In this document: positions 34,770 to 43,900 of the stretch, piece after piece
Position numbering within the stretch: the first letter of the stretch is position 1
Layout: each line of letters begins with the position of its first letter
DNA from: Edaphobacter flagellatus
Lineage (GTDB): Bacteria; Acidobacteriota; Terriglobia; Terriglobales; Acidobacteriaceae
Direction: 5' to 3'
NCBI RefSeq assembly: GCF_025264665.1
Contig: NZ_CP073697.1
Coordinates: forward strand, 3,329,501 to 3,393,500
DNA length: 64,000 nt
Position numbers and translations under genes: made by a program
The notes under the pieces: model-generated
The model's database searches: none
Seen by the model: the letters and a program-made list of their open reading frames with translations, nothing else
Told to the model about the DNA's origin: nothing

Positions 34770-36047
34770 ATGGAATCCTTCTTCATCCGGTTTAAGAACG
34801 TTCTGGTGCTGGTCACGGTCCTGCTGGCGCAGACCATCGGTCTGGCTGTCCAGGTGCGCCGCCCGGTCGAAGGGGGCGCACCTGATGGTCCTAAGGTCAC
34901 ATTGCTGCGGTCCTGGGTGATTGGTGTCGTCACACCCTTTGAGCGTTTTTTTCACGGCTTCGGCCACGTCGTTCGCTATGGCTGGTCCGACTATATCGAT
35001 CTCAGAAACACGCGCCAGCAGAACCGCGACCTGCAGAACGAGGTCGCCCGTCTACGGCTTGAACAGGCACAGCTGGCCGAGGATGCAGTGCAAGGCCATC
35101 GCCTCCAGGAGCTTCTCAAGTTTCAGCAGAGCTATATCGCCTCGACTGTCCCTGCGCAGGTTATCGGAACCAGCGGAACCGACCAGTCGCGCGTGCTCAA
35201 TATCGACAAAGGCTCAAGTGACGGCATCAGGATCGATCAGGCGGTGATTACTCCTGACGGCATCGTCGGCAAAATACGTGAGGTGCAGGGACATACCGCA
35301 CAGGTCCTCGTCATCAACGATCAAAGCTCGGGCGCTGGAGTTCTGCTGGCGACCACCCGCATCCGCGCCATTCTGCGCGGCACGTCAACCGGGCATATCA
35401 TCATCAACAATCTCACGCCGGACTCGCGCATCAAGCCGGGCGAGCAGGTCCTTACCTCAGGCGGCGATCAGATCTATCCCCGTGGTCTGCCTGTTGGTAC
35501 GATCGAATCGATTGCGCCCGACCCCGACCATCAACCCTATACCATCATCCAGCTCAAGCCCGCGACCAATCTCTTTCAGCTTGAGGAGGTTCTGATCATC
35601 ACCGGCATGCAGTCCACATTGCCTGGCGCTGCACAAAAGGATCTGGCTCAAGGAGTAGCCACCGCGCAGCAGTTGGCAGCCGAAAAAGCTGCGGCCAAAG
35701 CCGCCGCTGACGAAGCTGCAGCCGAGGCTGCGGCCCAATCCGCTTCGCAGGTTGTTGCTGAACGCCTCCCCAGCCTCCACGACGGGGAAACGTCAGCTGA
35801 TCCCAATGCTGCGGGAGCCAATGTCGCCAAATCCACTTCGGCAAACCCTGCTGGAACCATCCCCAAGCCGCTGCCTGCATTACACCCTGACAAGTACAGC
35901 CCCGGAACAACTCCACCGGCTTCGACGCTTACACCAGGAGCCGGGCATCCATCCGGTCCTGTTAATGCGCCTGCGCCACGTCCAAAGACAAGCTCTACGA
36001 ATTCGAGCGACCAGCCTGAACCGGAGTCCGTCAGCCCGAATAACTAA
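34770..36047 (+). CDS. mreC: Rod shape-determining protein MreC
   Basis: 425 residues from the ATG at 34770 (GGAG six bases upstream); an in-frame ATG at 34758 would add four residues. MreC is a periplasmic scaffold, anchored by one helix (about 10-28), that links MreB to the PBP2/RodA wall synthase. The helix is followed by a coiled coil (RQQNRDLQNEVARLRLEQAQLAED) and the two beta domains (VIGTSGTDQSRVLNIDKGSSDGI, LLATTRIRAILRGTSTGHI and GDQIYPRGLPVGTI). A tail of about 140 residues rich in Ala, then Pro/Ser/Thr, makes it longer than the usual ~280-370. It is first in mreC-mreD-mrdA-rodA; mreB is not in the window. Confidence 0.95.
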   Translation: MESFFIRFKNVLVLVTVLLAQTIGLAVQVRRPVEGGAPDGPKVTLLRSWVIGVVTPFERFFHGFGHVVRYGWSDYIDLRNTRQQNRDLQNEVARLRLEQAQLAEDAVQGHRLQELLKFQQSYIASTVPAQVIGTSGTDQSRVLNIDKGSSDGIRIDQAVITPDGIVGKIREVQGHTAQVLVINDQSSGAGVLLATTRIRAILRGTSTGHIIINNLTPDSRIKPGEQVLTSGGDQIYPRGLPVGTIESIAPDPDHQPYTIIQLKPATNLFQLEEVLIITGMQSTLPGAAQKDLAQGVATAQQLAAEKAAAKAAADEAAAEAAAQSASQVVAERLPSLHDGETSADPNAAGANVAKSTSANPAGTIPKPLPALHPDKYSPGTTPPASTLTPGAGHPSGPVNAPAPRPKTSSTNSSDQPEPESVSPNN

Positions 36048-36049
36048 CT

Positions 36050-36574
36050 ATGCCAAGCCTTAGCTACACATCGCGTCAGGAGCTCGAGCAGCATAGCTTT
36101 CCGCCAGCTGTCACCCTGCTTGTGCCCGTGGCCGCTATCGTCCTGCAGGTACTGCTCTCGAAGCTTTACTGGCGGCTGGACATCCTCGACCTGCCTCTGA
36201 TCGTCGCGATCTTCTTTGCCGTCTCCCGCCGCAGCCCGGCAGCAGGTACTCTTACCGGCGCTGCCATTGGCTTGGCGCAGGATGCGCTGACCGGACGTCC
36301 CATTGGCGTCAACGGCATGGCAAAGTCGGTCATTGGCTACATTGCGGCCAGCATTGGCGTGCAGGTCGATGTCGATAGCCTGGTGACGCGCGTCGTCATG
36401 AATTTCGGCTTCTCCATCCTGAACAGCATCCTTCTGTTCCTCATCAATCGCCGCCTGCTCGGACAGGCCGAAGTTCACGTGCAATGGGTGCATGAGCTCA
36501 TTCGGGCACTTGCTAATACTGTTGTTGCTATACCGATCTTTTTTCTGCTCGACCTGACCAAACGGCCGGAGTGA
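36050..36574 (+). CDS. mreD: Rod shape-determining protein MreD
   Basis: 174 residues, starting two bases after the mreC stop. Five to six membrane helices are visible, with the family pattern LPLIVAIFFAVSRRSPAAGTLTGAAIGLAQDALTG in the middle. MreD is an integral-membrane member of the elongasome. Identity rests on hydropathy, the QDxLxG motif and gene order. Confidence 0.93.
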   Translation: MPSLSYTSRQELEQHSFPPAVTLLVPVAAIVLQVLLSKLYWRLDILDLPLIVAIFFAVSRRSPAAGTLTGAAIGLAQDALTGRPIGVNGMAKSVIGYIAASIGVQVDVDSLVTRVVMNFGFSILNSILLFLINRRLLGQAEVHVQWVHELIRALANTVVAIPIFFLLDLTKRPE

Positions 36575-36625
36575 AAGGACTCTGAGCACGTCTAACCGTT
36601 ACACGCATCTGCAACCCGAGACACG

Positions 36626-38575
36626 ATGGAACTGACTCCCCAATCCGAGCTGATACTCAAGAAGGCCGAGAAGCTGCCTGTCGCCAAGCTGACCGCTGTG
36701 CAATATCTGATTGCGGCGATCCTCGTGATTCTTGGCGCCGGCCTCTGGAGACTGGAGGTTGTCAGCGCCGATAACTTCCGTGCTCTGGCCGAGGCCAATC
36801 GCATCCGCAAGGTTCCCGTGCTTGCCCCGCGAGGACGTCTCTTCGATCGTGAAGGCCGTCTGCTGGTCGACAACTATCCTTCGGTCTCCTGCTTCATTCT
36901 GCGCGAACAGGTGAAGGACCTTGAAGCCGATATTCCGCTGATCTCTGTTGGCCTGCACATTACGCCAGATCAGATTCATGCTGTGCTGCGCCGCTATCAG
37001 GCAGCACCCAAATACCAGCCAATCCCGTTGAAACAGGACATCACTCCCGACGAGCAGGCCTTTATCGAGGCGCACCGTAACGAACTGCCCGAACTGGAAA
37101 CGCTGGAAGAGCAGCGACGGCTTTATCCTCGCGATGGCTTCGCGGCGCACCTGATCGGCTACGTCGGTGAAATCTCAGAAGATGATTTGAACAAAGAGAA
37201 GTATGCTTTCTATCAACCCGGCGATGTGGTCGGAAAGTCAGGTGTGGAAGCAACATATGATTCTTTGCTGCGCGGTGTGGATGGCAGCCGTGATGTGATC
37301 GTGAACTCGCACGGCAAGGAGATCGGCCATCTGGGCCAAACGCTGGCCCAGCCGGGCAAAGACCTGAAGCTCACCATCGACCTTGATATTCAAATGGCAG
37401 CCGAGAAAGCGATGGAGGGCAAGAACGGTGCTGTCATCGCCATGGACCCTCACACCGGCGAGATTCTTGCACTGGTGTCGCGGCCGACCTTTGACCCGAA
37501 TCAGTTCGCTGTCCGCCTGACAAAGAGTTATTGGAACGAGATTCTGACCAATCCCGATCACCCGCTGTTGAATAAAGCGATTCAGGCGCAGCTGGCTCCG
37601 GGGTCGACCTTCAAGATCATCATGTCGTATGCGGGCCTTGAAGAGGGTAAGGCACAGACGATGCATGTGCCCTGCAATCATGGCGCAACCTTCTACGGGC
37701 ACTATTTCTCGTGCGACCGCAATCATGGGATGGTGAGTATCGATACCGCTATTCCGTATTCATGCGACACGTTCTACTACACGCTGGCGGATCGGCTTGG
37801 GATTGATACGATTGCGCGCTATGCAACGTCTGTTGGCCTGGGGCAGAAGACGGGCGTTGACCTTCCCGATGAAGCTTCAGGGACTGTTCCTTCGACGCAG
37901 TGGAAGATGAAGAACTTCCATGAGAAGTGGTACGCAGGCGAGACAATTTCTGTCGGCATCGGTCAGGGAGCCGTTACGGCGACTCCAATTCAGCTTGCAC
38001 GTGCGCTCTCGGGGATTGCTTCGGGAGGCGTGCTTCACCGTCCGCATCTCGTGTTTCCTGACGAAGTTCCGCCTGATATGGAAGAGGCAGTGCATGAGAC
38101 GTTTCCAGGGTCGGGAGAAAAGACGATTCCTCTATCGCCTGAGAACTGGGAGACGATTACGGATGCTATGTATTCTGTAACCTCGTCGCCCATCGGAACT
38201 GCCTATGCTGCTCGCCTGGAGGGCATTGATTTTGCCGGAAAGACCGGAACCGCAGACGTTGTCAGCGGGCGCGATAGAAGCAGCAAGAATAAGAACACGA
38301 TTCCAAACGCGTGGTTTGTCGGCATGACGCCGCGGCGCAATCCCGATATTGTTGTGGCTGTTCTTTGGGAGCACGGTTACTGGGGCAACAACTCGGCAAG
38401 GCTGGCTTCGGGAATCATCAACGCCTTTGTCGAGAAGCAGCGCAAGCGCGAGAACAACGTTAGGATTGCTACGACGCCTGCGCCAGCTCCGGCTGCACCT
38501 TTGACGCCGAATCAGCCGACCGCGCAGGCAGCTCCGGCGCCTGCGGTGCCGAAACCTACGGAGGCTACGAACTAG
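36626..38575 (+). CDS. mrdA: Penicillin-binding protein 2 (MrdA), elongation transpeptidase
   Basis: 649 residues. It cross-links peptidoglycan during side-wall growth, working with RodA. One N-terminal membrane anchor (about 22-42) precedes the PBP dimerisation domain (LAPRGRLFDREGRLLVDN) and the transpeptidase. The catalytic Ser327 and Lys330 lie in APGSTFKI, the SxN-position motif reads YSCDTFYY, and KTG occurs in FAGKTGTADV. The C-terminus carries an Ala/Pro-rich tail of about 40 residues. The ATG at 36626 lies 51 bases after mreD and five bases before rodA in one operon. Confidence 0.95.
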   Translation: MELTPQSELILKKAEKLPVAKLTAVQYLIAAILVILGAGLWRLEVVSADNFRALAEANRIRKVPVLAPRGRLFDREGRLLVDNYPSVSCFILREQVKDLEADIPLISVGLHITPDQIHAVLRRYQAAPKYQPIPLKQDITPDEQAFIEAHRNELPELETLEEQRRLYPRDGFAAHLIGYVGEISEDDLNKEKYAFYQPGDVVGKSGVEATYDSLLRGVDGSRDVIVNSHGKEIGHLGQTLAQPGKDLKLTIDLDIQMAAEKAMEGKNGAVIAMDPHTGEILALVSRPTFDPNQFAVRLTKSYWNEILTNPDHPLLNKAIQAQLAPGSTFKIIMSYAGLEEGKAQTMHVPCNHGATFYGHYFSCDRNHGMVSIDTAIPYSCDTFYYTLADRLGIDTIARYATSVGLGQKTGVDLPDEASGTVPSTQWKMKNFHEKWYAGETISVGIGQGAVTATPIQLARALSGIASGGVLHRPHLVFPDEVPPDMEEAVHETFPGSGEKTIPLSPENWETITDAMYSVTSSPIGTAYAARLEGIDFAGKTGTADVVSGRDRSSKNKNTIPNAWFVGMTPRRNPDIVVAVLWEHGYWGNNSARLASGIINAFVEKQRKRENNVRIATTPAPAPAAPLTPNQPTAQAAPAPAVPKPTEATN

Positions 38576-38579
38576 CACG

Positions 38580-39680
38580 ATGCTCCGCCTCTCCTCTTAC
38601 CGCGACTTCGACTGGGTGTTGCTTGGCTTTGTCCTGCTGCTCAGCGTGATCAGTGTGCTTGAGATCAAGTCCGCGACGCTGCATACCAAGTTTCATGGCT
38701 TCGATCACAAGCAGATCGGCTTTCTTGCGGTTGGCCTCTTCCTGATGTTCGTAATGTCGGCGATCGACTATCACCGGCTGCTCGACATTGTGCCGTGGGC
38801 GTATGGCATCAGCATTCTGTCGCTGATTGCGGTCAAGCTGGTGGGGCAAAAGGTGCTAGGTGCGCGCCGGTGGATCAATCTGGGCGGCGGCGTCCACTTT
38901 CAACCTTCGGAGTGGGTCAAGCTGGTGCTGATTGTGGCTGTGGCTCGATACTTCTGGAACCTGGGCAATCGCGAGCTGAGCTGGCGCGATATCGGCAAGG
39001 CCTTTGCGCTGGTGTGCATTCCCATGATGCTGGTGCTGATGCAGCCGGATATGGGAACGTCGCTGACGTATTTTCCAGTGCTGCTATGCGGTCTCTTCCT
39101 TGGCGGCATTCGCTTCAAGCAGGCGGTTATTCTCGTTTTGATCGCCGCGGTTCTTGGCGGGATTGCGTGGAAGAGCGGCAAGCTGCTGAAGCCGTACCAG
39201 AAGGCACGTCTGACAGCCTTTATCGATCCGGATGCCGATCCCAAGGGCAAGGGCTACCAGATTCGGCAGTCGCTGATTGCGGTTGGGTCGGGCGGAATCT
39301 GGGGCAAGGGAGCGAACAAAGGGACGCAGACGCAAGGCGACTTTCTGCCGATTCCGTATACGGACTTTATCTTTGCGGCCTTCTGCGAAGAGCACGGCTT
39401 TGTCGGTGCGCTTGGCGTGTTGTTGATCTACTTTCTGATCCTGATGCGGCTGATTCAGAATGCGCAGACGGCGGCGGATCTTCCAGGCGCTTACATCATC
39501 ATGGGCATCGTTGCGGTGATCGTCTTTCAGATTGCGGTCAATATCGGCATGGTCCTTGGGCTGATGCCCGTTACGGGCATTCCGCTGCCGCTGATGAGCT
39601 ATGGAGGATCATCCATTCTGTTCACCTTTTTGGCTCTGGGGATCGTGATGAATGTCCGCATGAGCCGGTTTGTGAACTGA
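38580..39680 (+). CDS. rodA: RodA, SEDS-family peptidoglycan glycosyltransferase
   Basis: 366 residues with about ten membrane helices. RodA polymerises lipid II into glycan strands for cell elongation. SEDS hallmarks are GARRWINLGG, PSEWVKLVLI, QPDMGTSL and PLPLMSYGGSS near the C-terminus. The loop with the catalytic Asp region reads LTAFIDPDADPKGKGYQIRQS. It begins four bases after the mrdA stop and ends the mre operon. A terminator follows 124 bases downstream. Confidence 0.96.
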   Translation: MLRLSSYRDFDWVLLGFVLLLSVISVLEIKSATLHTKFHGFDHKQIGFLAVGLFLMFVMSAIDYHRLLDIVPWAYGISILSLIAVKLVGQKVLGARRWINLGGGVHFQPSEWVKLVLIVAVARYFWNLGNRELSWRDIGKAFALVCIPMMLVLMQPDMGTSLTYFPVLLCGLFLGGIRFKQAVILVLIAAVLGGIAWKSGKLLKPYQKARLTAFIDPDADPKGKGYQIRQSLIAVGSGGIWGKGANKGTQTQGDFLPIPYTDFIFAAFCEEHGFVGALGVLLIYFLILMRLIQNAQTAADLPGAYIIMGIVAVIVFQIAVNIGMVLGLMPVTGIPLPLMSYGGSSILFTFLALGIVMNVRMSRFVN

Positions 39681-39803
39681 TTGGCCCCCCTCCCCCCTGT
39701 GTTTTTCGTAAAAGCTTTATTTTGTTTTTGTTGTGCGATTTGCACAGGCTAAAATATTCATTTGATGTGGGTTAGTTATCAAAATATTGATTTATAAAGA
39801 GTT

Positions 39804-39836
39804 AGCCCCAGTCCTTTTGGAATTGGGGCTTTTTGT
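39804..39836 (+). terminator. Rho-independent terminator after the mre operon
   Basis: Stem AGCCCCA (39804-39810) with TGGGGCT (39824-39830), followed by TTTTTG. It is about 124 bases after rodA. Confidence 0.85.
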
Positions 39837-39839
39837 TTG

Positions 39840-40630
39840 CTGATTTAAGTGTAGCGAAGTGAGGGAAACTCATCGGCAGATTTTTGTGGGTTTATTTGCT
39901 TTGGAATGAGGGAGTTGTGATTTTGGGGGGCTTGACAAGGTTTTCGCTCCAGCTGGCTGGAGGTCGTTTCGCCTTTCGGCTTCACTCCTGCCTTCGGCAG
40001 AGCGGTGGCCGCTTCGCGGCGGCTGGACTTAGAGGGCCAAGCCTGAAGGCTTGGCGTACCTAGAAGCGGTTCGTGCTGCTGCGCGAATGGCCCCGCCCAT
40101 GTCGCGATGAAGCTGCGCCATGATGAGTGGGGTACCTGTTTTGGTGGCTGGGAGATGGCTCCGCTTTGGTGGCGGGGATGGTTCTGCGAAAAAAATGCGG
40201 AGCGAGCCTTCGACTTGGCTCGAGATAGGCCCTCAAGCCGAATGTTTAAGGAGGCGGTTCGTGGTGGCTGGATTCGATACCCTTTGACTTTGCTCAGGGC
40301 AGGCTCTGAAGCCCGTGTTTCTTGACGGGGTGGGCTTTGGGGTGGAGGTTGGGGATGGGGAGGGTTCGACTGCGTCAGATTGTGGGACAGAGATGGCTTG
40401 GAATGATCTTTTCCTGAGGTGGGAGGATGTGCTGTGGCGGGGCGACTTTGCTGAAGAGGTTCTTTCGAGTGGCGGGTGTTGCGGCTTTAGTGCAATACTA
40501 GATGCAGCACCCTGGCACGCGGCTGTAGATGCCCACGTCAGCGTGAAGTCCCGCTTCTCCCAGGCGAATATTCCCCGGAGAGCGGCTAACAAGATTTGTT
40601 GAAGAAAAGGCCGGCCAGGCGAGAGGTTCC
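39840..40630. other. Gene-free interval with REP-like hairpins
   Basis: About 790 bases with no convincing gene; frames at 40107-40325 and 40315-40602 are Gly/Trp-rich translations without ribosome binding sites. Four compact inverted repeats lie within 110 bases: 39947-39962 (CTCCAG/CTGGAG), 39988-40000 (CTGCC-TTC-GGCAG), 40008-40020 (GCCGC-TTC-GCGGC) and 40036-40055. Further on are imperfect GGCAGGCTC/GAAGCC-type words near 40290-40315. This looks like degraded palindromic intergenic repeats. Confidence 0.55.
40036..40055. repeat. 20-base palindrome, REP-like hairpin
   Basis: GCCAAGCCT and its inverse AGGCTTGGC around a two-base centre, folding as an 8-bp stem with a TGAA loop. There is no T-run, so it is not a typical terminator. 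It is the strongest element of the hairpin cluster between rodA and the RNase E/G gene. Confidence 0.7.
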
Positions 40631-40904
40631 ATCCGTTGGCCGGACAGGATTCAGAGAAGATGAACGCATCCGGATGGCAAACGGCCGCACCTCAAACTAT
40701 GAATATTGAGGCAGTTACGGTCACCGATTCCGCATGCTGGCAGTTGCTCGAAGGTTCCTTTGGCGTATCCGATCTCAACCGTCCACCCGGTTCGCACAGG
40801 CGATCCCGGACGGCAGAACATGTTTACCCATCCGCTGGACGGTCATCTGACGCCCGTCGATTCGAGTCTCTCCGTCTCTCCCATCCTGTCCGTTCGGCGG
40901 TGAG

Positions 40905-40976
40905 CCAGACCTAAACGAAAAGGTCTGGACACGCGATCCCCTCGGCCTCGGTCTGCCGCCCGTAAAGGCGGGCAGA
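40905..40976 (+). promoter_or_regulatory. Paired hairpins in the leader of the RNase E/G gene
   Basis: Hairpin 1 is CCAGACC (40905-40911) with GGTCTGG (40922-40928) around an A-rich loop. Hairpin 2 is TCTGCCGCC (40952-40960) with GGCGGGCAGA (40967-40976), one base unpaired, with a short GTAAA-type loop. It ends 14 bases before the start codon at 40991. The ~350 bases upstream are also GC-rich and self-complementary. A structured 5' leader is how E. coli rne autoregulates; equivalence here is inference. Confidence 0.5.
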
Positions 40977-40990
40977 AAGAGTAGAGCAAG

Positions 40991-43900
40991 ATGCCGAAGG
41001 AAATTTATATATCAAGCACGCCGCACGAGACGCGGCTTGCCATTGTCGAAAACGACGCACTGACAGAGGTTTACTACGAGCGGGAGAACGAATATACGCT
41101 CGCGGGATCCATCTATAACGGCCGTGTGACGCGTGTGCTTCCGGGAATGCAGTCGGCGTTTGTCGACATTGGCCTGGAGCGCGACGCGTTTCTTTACATT
41201 ACGGACTTTATGGAGGAGGCCGGAGATTCGGCTGACTTCGAGGGCGAGGGTGGACAGCGCCGCAATAACCGTCAGCCGCAAACGATTGAAGGCGCACCGC
41301 AGGGTGAGCGCAACCGCGATCGCAATGGGCGTGGACGCCGTGATCGTGGCCGTCAGAGCGAAAGCGAGCCGCAGGAGACGCAGGATAGCTATGAAGGTGC
41401 CGAAGCGGGTGCCGAGGAGAGTTATTCGGCTGAGCCGCGGGAGGAGAGCGCCGAGGTGGGTGAGGGTGCTCCGGGAGCGGATGGAAGCCGTCGCTGGCGT
41501 GGCCGTCGTGGCCGTCGCCGCGGTCGCGGACAGAGGGATGATGCCCGTCAGCAGGCTACGGCGGGAGAGCCGCAGGAGGCCGAGGCTGTCAGCGGCGATG
41601 CGTATGAGTCGTCGCTTGAGGTGGATGGAGCGGCGGAGCAGGAGCTCCATGTAGAGGCTGCTGCGAGCGAGAATGATGTGCCGCAGGAGAGCTTCAACCG
41701 CGGCGATCGTGGTGGGCGGAACGAGTCTCGCAACGATCAGCGCCGCGATGGGCGAGGCCGGGATGACAGGGGGCGTGGAGGGCGCGATCGCAATGGCCGT
41801 CGCGTGCCGCGTGGATTTGCTCCGCGCACGTCGCACTATGGATTGGAAGACGGCTATGTAGCCGCGGAAGAGACGCAGCAGGATGGAGCGGCTCCTGTGC
41901 CGATCATTCTTCCGGGTGAATCGCTGTCGAAGTATCGTCCGGCGGGAGAAGAGCCGCAGGCTGCTGAGGCTGCGAAGGCGGCTCCTGCTGTGGTTGCTGT
42001 GACGACGGCTCCGGGCTATGTGATTCCTGAGGGATGGGACGGAGGCTCGGTGCTTCCGGGTGAGTCGCTGTCGCGTCATCGGAATCGTCCGGCGGCTGCT
42101 CCTGTTGCTCCTGTTGCTGCGGAGCCGGTTGCTCCGGCCGAGGTGGTTGCTGCGGAAGAGGCTCCGGTGCACAACGAGGTTGCGGCTGCGGAGGCGACGG
42201 TTGCGGAGCATGTGGAGTATGAGCCGACGGAAGCGTCGGTTTCGTATCGCGTGGACCCTGTTGCGCCGAGCGAGTTTCGTCAGAGCGCTCCGGTGGAAGA
42301 AGAGCCGATGACGGAGGTTGAGGAGATCGTCGCCGAGCATACGGAGCTTCCGCACGCGGAGATCGAACAGCTTGAGGTTCCTGCGGCGCAGGTTGAAGAG
42401 TTGCATCACGCGGAGCCGGTGGTTGAGGCTGCTGCGCCTGCGCAGGATGTGACGGAGATTCATGCGAACGGCACGATGGAGTCGTTTGCTCCTGTGGTTG
42501 AGCCGGTCGAGGCCGAGGCTGAGCGGGAAGCGTTTGAGCCGGGCCATGTCGAAGAGGAAGCGATCGACGACGAAGACTACGACACGACGATGCTGCACGC
42601 TTCGTCGGTCGAGGAGCTGGACGATCTGGACGAAGAAGAGACGCTGGAAGGCGCTGCCGACCTGGGCACGATGCTGCGCGAGATGTCGATTGACGAGATT
42701 ACGCGCGCGGGTGTTGAGGAAGACGAAGAGGATGACTTCGAGGAAGAGGACGCTGTCGATGATGGTGCCCACGAAGCGTTTGCTGAAGACGCGCTCGATA
42801 CGGAGACGGAGTCGGAAGAGGCAGACGAGGCGGAGTATGCCGAGGATGGCGAGCAGGCGGCGGAAGTGGAAGGTGCTCCCGCGCAGGACCGGAGCCGTGA
42901 TTCGGAGCGCCGACGTGGGCGTCGCGATGGACGTCGTGGGCGTGACCGTGGCCGCCACTCGGGTGGCGGAGATCGCGAGCGCAGTGGGGGAGGGCGCGGA
43001 CATCATCACAGCCGCAGCTCGATGCAGGCGACGAATCTGCCGGCGATCAGTGAACTGCTGAAGCCGGGCCAGGAGATCCTTGTGCAGATTGCCAAGGAGC
43101 CGATTGCGAAGAAGGGTGCGCGCATTACGTCGCACATCGCGCTGCCGGGACGCTTCCTGGTGTTTATGCCAACGGTGAATCATACGGGTGTCTCGCGCAA
43201 GATTGAGTCGGACGGCGAGCGCCGCAGGCTGAAGGAGATTCTGCTGAGCGAGAAGGGTGAGGCCGCGGGCGGCTTCATCGTACGCACGGCAGCGGCTGGA
43301 GCTACGGAAGAGGAGCTGCGCAGCGATCTGCGCTTCCTGCTGAACCTGTGGGCGGATATCAAGCAGCGTTCGGAGTCGTCGAAGTCGCCTGCGCTGATCT
43401 ATCACGATCTGAATCTTGTGGAGAGGATTCTGCGCGACCAGGTGACGGATAACTTCTCGGCGATCTGGGTCGATAGCGAGTCGGACTATGAGCGGATTCT
43501 GCGCTTCCTGCAACGCTTCCAGCCTTCGCTGATTCGTCGCGTGAAGTTGTACTCGAAGGAGGTGCCGCTGTTTGAGCAGTTCGGCATCACCGAGGAGATC
43601 AACAAGGCGCTGCGCTCGAAGGTGTGGCTGAAGTCCGGTGGATCGATTGTGATCAACCAGACGGAGGCGCTGGTTGCAATCGACATCAACACGGGCAAGT
43701 ATGTGGGCAAGACGGCTCGCCTGGAAGACACGATTGTGAAGACGAACCTCGATGCGATTCCAGAGATTGTGCGGCAGATTCGTCTGCGCGACCTGGGCGG
43801 CATCATCATCATCGACTTTATCGATATGGATGAGCGCAAGAACCGCAATCGCGTGATGGCTGCGCTGGAGGAGGAACTGAAGAGCGATCGCGCTCCATCG

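Noticed and set aside
40636..40914. A 92-codon frame upstream of the RNase E/G gene
   Set aside because: Ser/Arg/Pro-rich, no ribosome binding site, and it covers one of the leader hairpins; more likely untranslated leader.
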